From assembly GCA_022340315.1 (NCBI GenBank), contig JAJDOD010000008.1, forward strand, positions 1-33,119: a DNA stretch of 33,119 nucleotides, read 5' to 3'. The notes under the pieces are model-generated. The model saw nothing but the letters and a program-made list of their open reading frames with translations. It was not told the DNA's origin and did no database searches. Shown here one piece after another: positions 7,923-15,003 of this stretch (the stretch's first letter is position 1; each line of letters starts with the position of its first letter). The stretch comes from Silicimonas sp. (GTDB lineage: Bacteria > Pseudomonadota > Alphaproteobacteria > Rhodobacterales > Rhodobacteraceae). Both the position numbers and the translations under genes were made by a program.

Positions 7923-8945
7923 GTGGGCTATCGCGTCGCTGTCGTCGGCGCCACTGGTAACGTGGGCCGCGAAATGCTGAACATCCTGGCCGAGCGCCAG
8001 TTTCCCGCCGATGAGGTCGTGGCTCTCGCGAGCCGAAAATCTCTCGGCACCGAGGTCAGCTATGGCGAGAGGACGCTGAAGACGAAGGACCTCGACACAT
8101 TCGATTTTTCCGGCTGGGACATGGCGCTGTTCGCCATCGGCTCGGACGCGACAAAGACCTATGCCCCGAAGGCCGCCAAGGCGGGCTGCGTGGTGATCGA
8201 CAACTCGTCGCTCTACCGCTACGAGCCGGACATTCCGCTGATCGTGCCGGAAGTGAACCCGCAGGCGATCGAGATGGTGAAGAACCGGAACATCATCGCG
8301 AATCCCAACTGCTCGACCGCTCAGATGGTGGTGGCGCTGAAGCCGCTGCATGACCGCGCCAAGATCAAGCGCGTTGTGGTGAGCACTTACCAGTCAGTCA
8401 GCGGTGCCGGGAAAGAAGGGATCGACGAGCTTTGGGACCAGACCAAGGCGATCTACAATCCGACGGCGAATGTGGAAGTGAAGAAGTTCCAGAAGCAGAT
8501 CGCGTTCAACGTCATCCCGCATATCGACGTCTTCATGGAGGACGGGTCCACCAAGGAAGAATGGAAGATGGTGGCGGAGACGAAGAAGATCGTGGACCCG
8601 AAGATCAAGGTGACGGCGACCTGCGTGCGGGTGCCGGTGTTCGTCGGCCATTCCGAGGCGGTGAACATCGAAACGGAAGAGTTCCTGGACGTGGACGAGG
8701 CGCGCGACATCCTGCGCGAGAGCCCGGGCATCATCGTGATCGACAAGCGCGAGGATGGCGGCTATGCGACGCCGATCGAATGCGTCGGCGATTTCGCGAC
8801 GTTTGTCAGCCGGCTGCGGCAGGACTCGACGATCGAAAACGGGCTGAATTTCTGGTGCGTGTCGGACAATCTGCGCAAGGGCGCGGCGCTGAATGCCGTT
8901 CAGATTGCCGAGCTTCTGGGGAATCGGGTGCTTCAGAAAGCCTGA
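7923..8945 (+). CDS. asd: Aspartate-semialdehyde dehydrogenase
   Basis: Reduces aspartyl phosphate to aspartate semialdehyde with NADPH, the branch point to lysine/diaminopimelate, threonine and methionine. The 340-residue length is normal. The Rossmann motif VVGATGNVGREML is at 7-19. The catalytic cysteine is Cys130 in IIANPNCSTAQM, and the substrate-binding block RVPVFVGHSEAVNIE carries the catalytic-region histidine. The start is GTG 7923 behind a near-perfect AGGAGG (7912-7917). It stands alone, with its own promoter candidate and terminator. Confidence 0.97.
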   Translation: MGYRVAVVGATGNVGREMLNILAERQFPADEVVALASRKSLGTEVSYGERTLKTKDLDTFDFSGWDMALFAIGSDATKTYAPKAAKAGCVVIDNSSLYRYEPDIPLIVPEVNPQAIEMVKNRNIIANPNCSTAQMVVALKPLHDRAKIKRVVVSTYQSVSGAGKEGIDELWDQTKAIYNPTANVEVKKFQKQIAFNVIPHIDVFMEDGSTKEEWKMVAETKKIVDPKIKVTATCVRVPVFVGHSEAVNIETEEFLDVDEARDILRESPGIIVIDKREDGGYATPIECVGDFATFVSRLRQDSTIENGLNFWCVSDNLRKGAALNAVQIAELLGNRVLQKA

Positions 8946-8964
8946 GTTCGCCGCCATGCGACCG

Positions 8965-8999
8965 AAAGGCCGGGTATTGCGCCCGGCCTTTTCATTTTT
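8965..8999 (+). terminator. Intrinsic terminator after asd
   Basis: AAAGGCCGGG (8965-8974) pairs with CCCGGCCTTT (8982-8991) around a 7-base loop, followed by a T-rich tract. Confidence 0.85.
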
Positions 9000-9050
9000 T
9001 TCCGGGTTGATCGCGTTTTTCACGCAGCGCCGGGATGCCGGGAAACTTTT

Positions 9051-9066
9051 GTTAACTATTTGTTAA
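9051..9066 (-). promoter_or_regulatory. Perfect CtrA box
   Basis: On the minus strand TTAA-CAAATAG-TTAAC, an exact match to the CtrA consensus TTAA-N7-TTAAC. It lies between the asd terminator and the small gene at 9214, which it most plausibly controls. Binding is inferred. Confidence 0.55.
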
Positions 9067-9213
9067 ATGGGTCGAAATTTCGACCTTTACGTGGTGATGA
9101 GCGAGGCGGTTTGGAAAAATTGGCCCGCCTGCCTCAATGCCGCCGCAATTTGCCCGACTTTCGCCACATTCGCCTTAAAAATGCTTCGAGTGAGCACCTG
9201 GGGAGATGCCGAA

Positions 9214-9426
9214 ATGAAGCCGATCACGGACGATGTCGTTTTTTCGATCATGAAAGGTCTGGAGAAGCGCGAGCGCAACAAGACGGCGCTGTACGTGGCC
9301 CGAAAGACCTTGCCGGAGAAGATCCTCGGGTCAATCGGGAACCGCCGTGTCATTTCGCTGGACGTGGCGCGGCGGCGGGCAAACCGGACGGTTTCGGGCA
9401 TGTTTTGCTACGTGGCGCGGGACTGA
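9214..9426 (+). CDS. Small basic protein of unknown function
   Basis: A 70-residue protein, MKPITDDVVFSIMKGLEKRE..., rich in Lys/Arg. The start at 9214 has GGGGAG about nine bases upstream. The open frame continues upstream to 9067, but that part overlaps the CtrA box and looks non-coding. I do not recognise the family. No signal peptide or membrane segment is seen. The perfect CtrA box about 150 bases upstream suggests cell-cycle or motility-linked expression. Moderately likely to be real. Confidence 0.5.
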   Translation: MKPITDDVVFSIMKGLEKRERNKTALYVARKTLPEKILGSIGNRRVISLDVARRRANRTVSGMFCYVARD

Positions 9427-9556
9427 ACGCCCCCTGGCTCACATCCAACCTGGCATGTGCCGCGCTCCCTGTCCCTTGTCACTGAATGCCGGCTTCCGTG
9501 CTGCCAGGAGCCACGGCGCTTTTCAAAGCTGGCGTCCCGCACCTGGGCGCCGCGCC

Positions 9557-9868
9557 TCAGAAGCGCTCGGCCCGAAGCACCTGGGCGTCGGTGATCGAGA
9601 CCACGCCGATATGCGGTTCGACCACGGCGAACGCCGCGTCCAGAAGTGTGTCCAGCCGGTCGGGCCGGATCAGGCAGACGACGGCCACCATGCCGCTGCC
9701 GCGCGTCACCTGGCCCGAGCGGTTCCACTCGCCCGAGCGGCCTGAACCGCCCTTGACCGGCAAAACGGTGTAGCCGGTTACGCCGGCCTTGCGCATGGCG
9801 TTCGTCAGCCGCGATTCCAGTGCCGCTTCGATGATGATCTCCACGCGTTTTGCCTTGTGGGTCTCCAT
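9557..9868 (-). CDS. sbtB: SbtB-like PII-family regulator of bicarbonate transport
   Basis: A 103-residue ferredoxin-fold PII-like protein (KRVEIIIEAALESRLTNAMRKAGVTGYTVLPV...), with a glycine/serine-rich T-loop at about 38-58 (KGGSGRSGEWNRSGQVTRGSG). SbtB proteins bind adenine nucleotides, including cAMP and AMP in cyanobacteria, and inhibit or tune SbtA. It follows sbtA after a 4-base gap, with GGAGG inside the sbtA end as ribosome site. The C-terminus ends AQVLRAERF and lacks the CGPxGC redox tail of some cyanobacterial SbtB. The link to SbtA from gene order and family is strong; the ligand is unknown. Confidence 0.85.
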   Translation of the reverse strand: METHKAKRVEIIIEAALESRLTNAMRKAGVTGYTVLPVKGGSGRSGEWNRSGQVTRGSGMVAVVCLIRPDRLDTLLDAAFAVVEPHIGVVSITDAQVLRAERF

Positions 9869-9872
9869 TGTC

Positions 9873-10856
9873 CTAACCTCCGGCGATGGCGGTCGAGAGC
9901 GCGGTGTAGAGCGGAATCCCGACGGTCAGGTTGAAAGGGAAGGTCACGCCGAGTGAAAGCGTGAGGTAGATCGACGGCCGCGCCTCGGGGAGTGCCACGC
10001 GCATTGCGGCGGGAACGGCGATGTAGGAGGCCGAGGCCGAGAGTGTCATGAGCAGCGCCGCGCCACCAGGCGAGAGGCCTGCGAGAAGCGCGCCGATCAG
10101 TCCGAGGCAACTGCCGATCAACGGCATGACCATGCCGAAGGCGATGGTGCCGGGGCCAAGCTCGCGCCGGCTGTCGCGGAGGCCACGGCCCGCGACAAGA
10201 CCCATGTCGAGGAGGAAGAGGCAGAGCACGCCCTGGAAAGGCGCAACGATGAAGGGGGATATCTTCGCAAGCCCGTCCTCTCCCGTCACGGCGCCGATCA
10301 GGAACGAGCCGACCAGCAGCACGATCGAACCGTTGAGCAGGATCTCCCGGTAGAGCCCGGCATCTACTGTTCCACGGCTGCCGCCGCCCGAGCGGCTGAC
10401 AAGCCAGAGGGCCGAAAGGATGGCGGGCGCCTCCATCACCGCGGCGGCGGCGACCATGTAGCCTTCCGAGGCGATCCCTTGCGCGTCGAGTACCGATGTG
10501 GCGGCGACGAAGGTGACGATCGAGATCGAGCCGTAATGCGCGGCGACGGCCGCACGGTCGAGCGTGCCGAGGCGCGACATGGCGCCGAGAAGCACGAACC
10601 CGATGAACGGCAGGCCGAAGGACAGGATGCAGGCGATGACAAGCGTCAGGACAAGCGTGGTGTCGATGCCGTGCGCCGCGACACCGGCGCCGCCTTTGAA
10701 GCCGATGGCGAAGAGCAGATAGATCGACATGCCCTTGGCGACGGCCTCGGGGATGGTCAGATCCGACCTCAGGAGCGCTGCCGAAACGCCGAGGACGAAG
10801 GACAGGATTATGGGCGAGATCAGGTTGCCCGCGGCCAGTTCGAGAATTTCGCTCAT
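9873..10856 (-). CDS. sbtA: SbtA-type sodium-dependent bicarbonate transporter
   Basis: A 327-residue inner-membrane protein with about ten hydrophobic segments. Recognisable SbtA blocks are HYGSISIVTF (107-116), VMEAPAILSALWL, and near the end LLMTLSASASYIAVPAAMR with YLTLSLGVTFPFNL. The family imports bicarbonate with Na+. The start ATG 10856 (MSEILELAAGN) has AGGA upstream; the longer frame to 10901 runs into the carbonic anhydrase gene. It sits between a beta carbonic anhydrase (13-base gap) and sbtB, all on the minus strand, so the three probably form one operon. Confidence 0.92.
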   Translation of the reverse strand: MSEILELAAGNLISPIILSFVLGVSAALLRSDLTIPEAVAKGMSIYLLFAIGFKGGAGVAAHGIDTTLVLTLVIACILSFGLPFIGFVLLGAMSRLGTLDRAAVAAHYGSISIVTFVAATSVLDAQGIASEGYMVAAAAVMEAPAILSALWLVSRSGGGSRGTVDAGLYREILLNGSIVLLVGSFLIGAVTGEDGLAKISPFIVAPFQGVLCLFLLDMGLVAGRGLRDSRRELGPGTIAFGMVMPLIGSCLGLIGALLAGLSPGGAALLMTLSASASYIAVPAAMRVALPEARPSIYLTLSLGVTFPFNLTVGIPLYTALSTAIAGG

Positions 10857-10869
10857 GTCCGTCCTGGTC

Positions 10870-11520
10870 TCACACCGGTACGAATTCGCGCGACGCGGCA
10901 TCGTACTGCCACAGCGCGCCTTCTGCGAGGTCGGTCCAGAGGCCGTGGAGTGACAGCTCCTGTTGCTTGCGAGCCTCGACGATGAAAGGGAAGGTCAGCA
11001 GGTTTTCCAGCGATACGATGATGGCCTGGCGCTCGAGCGCGCGAAGCTGCTCGCTCTCGTCCTTGTCCTTGTCGATGCGGTCGAAGCCGGGACGCAGGAT
11101 GTCCATCCAGCGGCCTACGAAGCTGGAGGTTTCATTCAGTTCGGGGGCCGCGCCCGAGCACATCGCGTGGCAGCCCGCCACGCCTCCGCAGTTGGAATGG
11201 CCGACGACGATGATGTGCGGGACATGCAGGGCCGTCACCGCGTATTCGATCGCGGCAGAGGTGCCGTGGTGGTCGCCATCCGGCTCGTAGGGCGGGACGA
11301 GGTTCGCGATGTTGCGGTGGATGAAGAACTCGCCCGCGTCGGCCTCGAAGATGGACGAGACGTTCACCCGGCTGTCGCAGCACGAGATCACCATGCCGCG
11401 CGGTCGCTGGCCTTCATCGGCCAGCCGTTTGTACCAGGCCCGGTTCTCGGTGAAGCTGGTCGCTTTCCACCCCTGGTAGCGTTTCAGCAGGAAGGCCGGC
11501 AGGGGACGTATCTGATCCAT
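10870..11520 (-). CDS. Beta-class carbonic anhydrase
   Basis: Interconverts CO2 and bicarbonate in the cytoplasm. The protein is 216 residues. The zinc ligands of the beta class are all visible: Cys47 in SCCDSR, with the Asp49-Arg51 pair, and His108 and Cys111 in VVGHSNCGG. The start ATG at 11520 follows GAGGGAAA. It is the first gene of a carbonic anhydrase-sbtA-sbtB unit, so its likely role is to balance the bicarbonate brought in by SbtA, for carboxylases or pH control. A TTGACG...GAAATT promoter-like pair lies upstream. Confidence 0.95.
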   Translation of the reverse strand: MDQIRPLPAFLLKRYQGWKATSFTENRAWYKRLADEGQRPRGMVISCCDSRVNVSSIFEADAGEFFIHRNIANLVPPYEPDGDHHGTSAAIEYAVTALHVPHIIVVGHSNCGGVAGCHAMCSGAAPELNETSSFVGRWMDILRPGFDRIDKDKDESEQLRALERQAIIVSLENLLTFPFIVEARKQQELSLHGLWTDLAEGALWQYDAASREFVPV

Positions 11521-11544
11521 CGCGGTTTCCCTCTTTCTTTAGTA

Positions 11545-11574
11545 AATTTCCAAGTTCTTTCCGCTGGGCGTCAA
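11545..11574 (-). promoter_or_regulatory. Candidate promoter of the carbonic anhydrase-sbtAB operon
   Basis: On the minus strand TTGACG (11574-11569), 18-base spacer, GAAATT (11550-11545), 25 bases before the carbonic anhydrase start. The -35 is good and the -10 is poor. Confidence 0.3.
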
Positions 11575-11631
11575 CGCTTTCTTTGCTGTCCCGGGAGTAC
11601 ACCGCTCGCGGGTAGAGGGAAAGGGTATCGC

Positions 11632-12006
11632 ATGTATTTACAGAACGTCGTGGTCCTTTGTCCAAAAGAGGCGGTTTCGCTTGAACCGCTTTCGGTTGCG
11701 GCATCGCGTGCCGAGCCGGGCGTGTCGTTGGCCGAGGATGCGGTCGAGGAGATGGTCGTCTGCCTTGCAGCGATCGAGGCGGCCTGGACCGTGGGAGAGT
11801 TCAGCCGGATGGCGGGGCTTCTTGCATCGCTTCACGACCAGGCGATGCGCGCGGGCCTTCCGGATGTGGTCGATGTGTCCGAGAAGGTCGAGCGGCTTCT
11901 GACCAGCCGCGACGAAGTGGCCCTGGCCGCGGTTGTCGCACGACTGATCCGGGTCGGGGAAACCTCGCTCGCCACGCTGCTGGAGATCAGCTACCGGCAA
12001 AATTAG
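11632..12006 (+). CDS. Conserved-type small helical protein of unknown function
   Basis: A 124-residue, mostly helical, acidic protein (MYLQNVVVLCPKEAVSLEPL..., then AEDAVEEMVVCLAAIEAAWTVGEFSRMAGLLASLHDQA). The start ATG 11632 has AGGGAAAGGG upstream; the much longer open frame reaching back to 10963 is antisense to the carbonic anhydrase. The four-helix look recalls histidine-phosphotransfer-like domains, but no phosphorylatable histidine motif is clear, so I assign no function. It lies 65 bases before the aminopeptidase gene on the same strand and may be co-transcribed with it. Confidence 0.65.
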   Translation: MYLQNVVVLCPKEAVSLEPLSVAASRAEPGVSLAEDAVEEMVVCLAAIEAAWTVGEFSRMAGLLASLHDQAMRAGLPDVVDVSEKVERLLTSRDEVALAAVVARLIRVGETSLATLLEISYRQN

Positions 12007-12071
12007 GCTTGCCTCCCGCCAGAACCCTGCCAGCTTCGGGTCATGGACAACGAAGCGACTGAGGCACGGGC

Positions 12072-13463
12072 ATGACGGCGATGGAATTCGTGGCGGCGGG
12101 GGGTGAGGCGCGCCCACTCTACCTTTTCGGGAAGGACGATCTGCCCCAGGGGCTGGCGGCGCTTGATGCAGGCGCGCGGAGGTGGGCGCTGGCGGCCGGG
12201 TTTGCAGGAGCGGCAGGCGAGGTCGTGTTGGTGCCCGGGCCGGAGGGCGGGGTCGTCGCCGCACTTGGCGGGCTCGGCGGAGGCAAGGACCGCGCACGGG
12301 GACGCTTCCTGAGCGCAGGACTGCGCGGCAAGCTACCGGGGGGAACCTGGCACTTCGTTACGGAGTTGGCGGGTGCGGCGCTGGAAGAGGCGGCGCTGGG
12401 CTGGCTTCTGTCGGGATACACCTTCGGGCGCTATGCGACGAAGAGCGCGCCCGATGCCGGGCTGGTGGCGCCCGAGGGCGTCGACGCGGCCCGCCTGGAG
12501 GCCATCGCGGCAGGCGAGGCGTTGGTACGCGATCTCATCAACACGCCGGCCTCGGACATGGGGCCTTCGGAGCTTGAGGCCGCGGCGCGCAAGCTTGCCG
12601 GGGAATTCGGGGCCGAATTCGCGGTGACGGTGGGCGACGACTTGCTGTCCGGCAACTTCCCCATGATTCACGCGGTCGGGCGTGCCTCGCCGCGGGCGCC
12701 CCGGCTGATCGAAATGCGCTGGGGTTCCGAGGGGCCGCAGCTGACTTTGGTGGGCAAGGGTGTCTGCTTCGACACGGGCGGGCTGAACCTGAAGTCCGGG
12801 TCGGCGATGGCGCTGATGAAGAAGGACATGGGCGGGGCGGCCAACGTGCTGGGCCTGGCGCGGATGATCATGTCGACGGGGATGAAGGTGCGGTTGCGTG
12901 TGCTGATCCCTGCGGTCGAGAACTCGGTTTCGGGCGCGTCATTCCGGCCGGGTGACATCCTGTCGTCGCGCAAGGGGCTGACGGTCGAGATCAACAACAC
13001 CGATGCCGAGGGGCGACTGGTGCTGGCGGACGCGCTGGCGCTGGCGGACGAAGAGAAGCCGGAGCTGATCGTCTCGATGGCGACGCTGACCGGCGCGGCG
13101 AGGGTTGCGGTAGGGCCGGATCTGGCGCCGTTCTATACCGACCACGACGGCGATGCCGCGGCGCTGGCGGAGGCGGCTGCTTCGGTACATGACCCGGTCT
13201 GGCGAATGCCGTTCTGGGATCCCTACGAGGCGATGATCGAGCCGGGTATCGCAGACCTGGACAATGCGCCTTCGGGGGGGCACGCAGGTTCGATTACCGC
13301 GGCCCTTTTCCTGCGGCGGTTCGTGACCACGACGCCCCGCTATCTGCATTTCGACATCTTCGGCTGGACGCCATCGGCCAAGCCCGGTCGGCCGAAAGGT
13401 GGTGCGGGGCAGGGCATTCGGGCGCTGTTCGAGGCTCTGCCGGGGATGCTCGATGCGGGTTAG
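12072..13463 (+). CDS. Leucyl aminopeptidase family protein (M17)
   Basis: A two-zinc cytosolic aminopeptidase that removes N-terminal residues from peptides, including murein tri/dipeptides. The 463-residue length is usual for the family. The M17 signatures are KGVCFDTGGLNLK (229-241), KKDMGGAANV (250-259) and NTDAEGRL (309-316); Lys229, Asp234, Asp252, Asp311 and Glu313 correspond to metal and catalytic residues. The N-terminal macro-like domain is divergent, as expected. The next gene, an NlpC/P60 hydrolase, starts 11 bases before its stop, a pairing that fits peptidoglycan-peptide recycling. Confidence 0.93.
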   Translation: MTAMEFVAAGGEARPLYLFGKDDLPQGLAALDAGARRWALAAGFAGAAGEVVLVPGPEGGVVAALGGLGGGKDRARGRFLSAGLRGKLPGGTWHFVTELAGAALEEAALGWLLSGYTFGRYATKSAPDAGLVAPEGVDAARLEAIAAGEALVRDLINTPASDMGPSELEAAARKLAGEFGAEFAVTVGDDLLSGNFPMIHAVGRASPRAPRLIEMRWGSEGPQLTLVGKGVCFDTGGLNLKSGSAMALMKKDMGGAANVLGLARMIMSTGMKVRLRVLIPAVENSVSGASFRPGDILSSRKGLTVEINNTDAEGRLVLADALALADEEKPELIVSMATLTGAARVAVGPDLAPFYTDHDGDAAALAEAAASVHDPVWRMPFWDPYEAMIEPGIADLDNAPSGGHAGSITAALFLRRFVTTTPRYLHFDIFGWTPSAKPGRPKGGAGQGIRALFEALPGMLDAG

Positions 13464-14208
13464 TGCCGTTGCGAACGTGTGGCTTCGCCCGGCACCGGAC
13501 GCCGCACCGGACCGGCAGGTGCTGGTGGGCGACCCATTCGAGGTCGAGGACACGGCCGATGGCTGGGTTTACGGCAAGGCGCTCAAGGATGGCTACCGGG
13601 GGTGTCTTTTGGAAGCCGCGACCGCGCCGGAAATCGCGCCGACGCACTGGGTTTCGGTCCGGACGATGTGGGGATACGCGGCCCCGGACATCAAGAGCGC
13701 GCCGGTGATCGACCTGCACATGTCGTCGCGCTTGGAGGCTGTGGGCGGAGACGCGGGCTGGTTGGAGGTGCGGCACGCGGGCGAAACGGTGTTCGTGCCT
13801 GCGTCGCAGGTGAGTGCCTGGGATGACCGTGCCATCAACCCGGTCAGCGTGGCGCGGCAGTTCCTGGGCGTTCCTTACGTGTGGGCCGGGAACACGGGTT
13901 TCGGCCTGGATTGCTCGGGGCTGGTGCAGGTCGCGTATCACGCCTGCGGGTTTGACTGCGCCGCAGACAGTCAGGACCAGAAGGAGATGCCGGGGAAGGC
14001 ACCTGAGAACGTGGTTTCCGGGGACTTGATATTCTGGAAGGACCATGTGGCCATCGAGACCGGCGACGGCACGCTGATCCACGCCAATGCCCATCACATG
14101 AGCGTCACCGAAGAACCGCGGCACGTGGTGATGAGCCGGATCGCCGCCACGGATACGGGGCCTGTCACGGCGCGGCTGAGGCCTGATCGGCGTCCGCTCT
14201 CGAGATAG
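13453..14208 (+). CDS. NlpC/P60 family peptidoglycan hydrolase with SH3 domains
   Basis: Cleaves gamma-D-glutamyl-mesoDAP bonds in cell-wall peptides. The protein is 251 residues. The first 120 residues hold two SH3b-like segments (DPFEVEDTADGWVYGKALKDGYRG; SSRLEAVGGDAGWLEVRHAG). The NlpC/P60 domain follows, with catalytic Cys154 in FGLDCSGLVQ, His198 in KDHVAIETG and His210 in GTLIHANAHH. No signal peptide is present, so it probably acts in the cytoplasm on imported murein peptides. It overlaps the aminopeptidase gene by 11 bases and the two are surely co-expressed. Confidence 0.92.
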   Translation: MRVSAVANVWLRPAPDAAPDRQVLVGDPFEVEDTADGWVYGKALKDGYRGCLLEAATAPEIAPTHWVSVRTMWGYAAPDIKSAPVIDLHMSSRLEAVGGDAGWLEVRHAGETVFVPASQVSAWDDRAINPVSVARQFLGVPYVWAGNTGFGLDCSGLVQVAYHACGFDCAADSQDQKEMPGKAPENVVSGDLIFWKDHVAIETGDGTLIHANAHHMSVTEEPRHVVMSRIAATDTGPVTARLRPDRRPLSR

Positions 14209-14240
14209 CAGCATTCGAATCAAATTTTTTCGGCGTTGTT

Positions 14241-14259
14241 CCCCCGTCCTCCCGCCCCT
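14241..14259. repeat. 19-bp exact repeat, copy 2
   Basis: Identical to 4067-4085. The following sequence also aligns loosely with copy 1 (GGGCG, then GTTAA and GCGGA). Confidence 0.6.
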
Positions 14260-14276
14260 TATTTAACGGGCGCAGT

Positions 14277-14292
14277 GTTAATGCTGCGTTAA
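14277..14292 (-). promoter_or_regulatory. Perfect CtrA box
   Basis: On the minus strand TTAA-CGCAGCA-TTAAC, an exact TTAA-N7-TTAAC. No annotated gene begins nearby on either strand. Binding is inferred. Confidence 0.5.
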
Positions 14293-14531
14293 GGCGGAGA
14301 GGCATATGGGATTTTCTTGCCAGAACGGTTGAGCATGGTTGCTGCCAGCCCTTGCAGGGAGCAAACCGCGCGCCCAGGACCGTGAGTGACTGATGGCGCG
14401 CATGGCGGTGAGAATCAGTCCGCTCTCGGCCGGATATCGGGTGAACCTGGCGCCCTCGACCTATGAAACCGCAGGGAAACCGGCGCTCTTTCCTGCGCCG
14501 GAATGCCGATGGGAATTGCGCCGGATGCGGC

Positions 14532-14879
14532 CTACTCGACGGTACGGATCAGCTTGCGTTCGAGGACACGGAGAACCGTCCGCAGATCATGTCCGCGTTT
14601 CAGGATGCGCCCGTCCATGCCGATGACGGCGTACATGCCCTGTTTGTCGCGCAGCCTTGGCCGCTTCTCGATGCGATATACCGGTTGTTCGGCAGTGCGA
14701 CGGAAAATCGAGAAAACCGCGACATCTTTCAGAAAAGACATTCCATAGTCACGCCACTCGCCACTGGCCACCATGCGTCCGTAAAGCGCGAGAATAGCGC
14801 CTAACTCCTTGCGATCAAAGGCTACTTTCTCATCGACCGCGCGCTTTTGCGGAAACGGAGTCGGTTCCTGGAGCGTCAT
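14532..14879 (-). CDS. DUF2794 family protein
   Basis: A 115-residue protein of a small conserved alphaproteobacterial family of unknown function. Recognisable parts are VAFDRKELGAILALYGRMVASGEWRDYGMSF and the later DKQGMYAVIGMDGRILKRGHDLRTVLRVLERKLIRTV. Start ATG 14879 (MTLQEPTPFPQ); the longer frame to 14966 crosses a terminator-like element and is not used. No membrane segment or signal peptide. Divergent from mtnP across a strongly folded intergenic region. A rho-independent-terminator-like structure lies about 60 bases upstream in its own direction. Confidence 0.85.
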   Translation of the reverse strand: MTLQEPTPFPQKRAVDEKVAFDRKELGAILALYGRMVASGEWRDYGMSFLKDVAVFSIFRRTAEQPVYRIEKRPRLRDKQGMYAVIGMDGRILKRGHDLRTVLRVLERKLIRTVE

Positions 14880-14937
14880 GGTCTTGGATCGTGCCCGCGC
14901 TGGATGCGCTTGGCAAGCCTCGCCGTATCTTCGCCAC

Positions 14938-14961
14938 AAAAAAACCCCGCGCCGGGCGCAG
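14938..14961 (-). terminator. Terminator-like hairpin upstream of DUF2794
   Basis: On the minus strand CTGCGC-CCG-GCGCGG (six pairs, one G-U), then GG and seven T. It lies about 60 bases before the DUF2794 start, so it would end a leader or small RNA transcribed from the mtnP side. The stem is modest and the T-run is good. Confidence 0.45.
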
Positions 14962-15003
14962 CTCACCCGTCTTGTCGCCCTTATTCGTCGGCATTCAATG
15001 ACT

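Larger units (their letters stand above)
14209..14531. other. Gene-free spacer with repeat and CtrA box
   Basis: Holds the second copy of the 19-bp repeat (14241), a perfect CtrA box (14277-14292) and, at about 14338-14369, a nested inverted repeat (GGTTGCT...CCCTTGCAGGG...AGCAAACC). A plus-strand open frame from 14393 looks like chance. It lies between the 3' ends of convergent genes, so the CtrA box has no obvious target unless a small RNA or small protein is made here. Confidence 0.4.
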
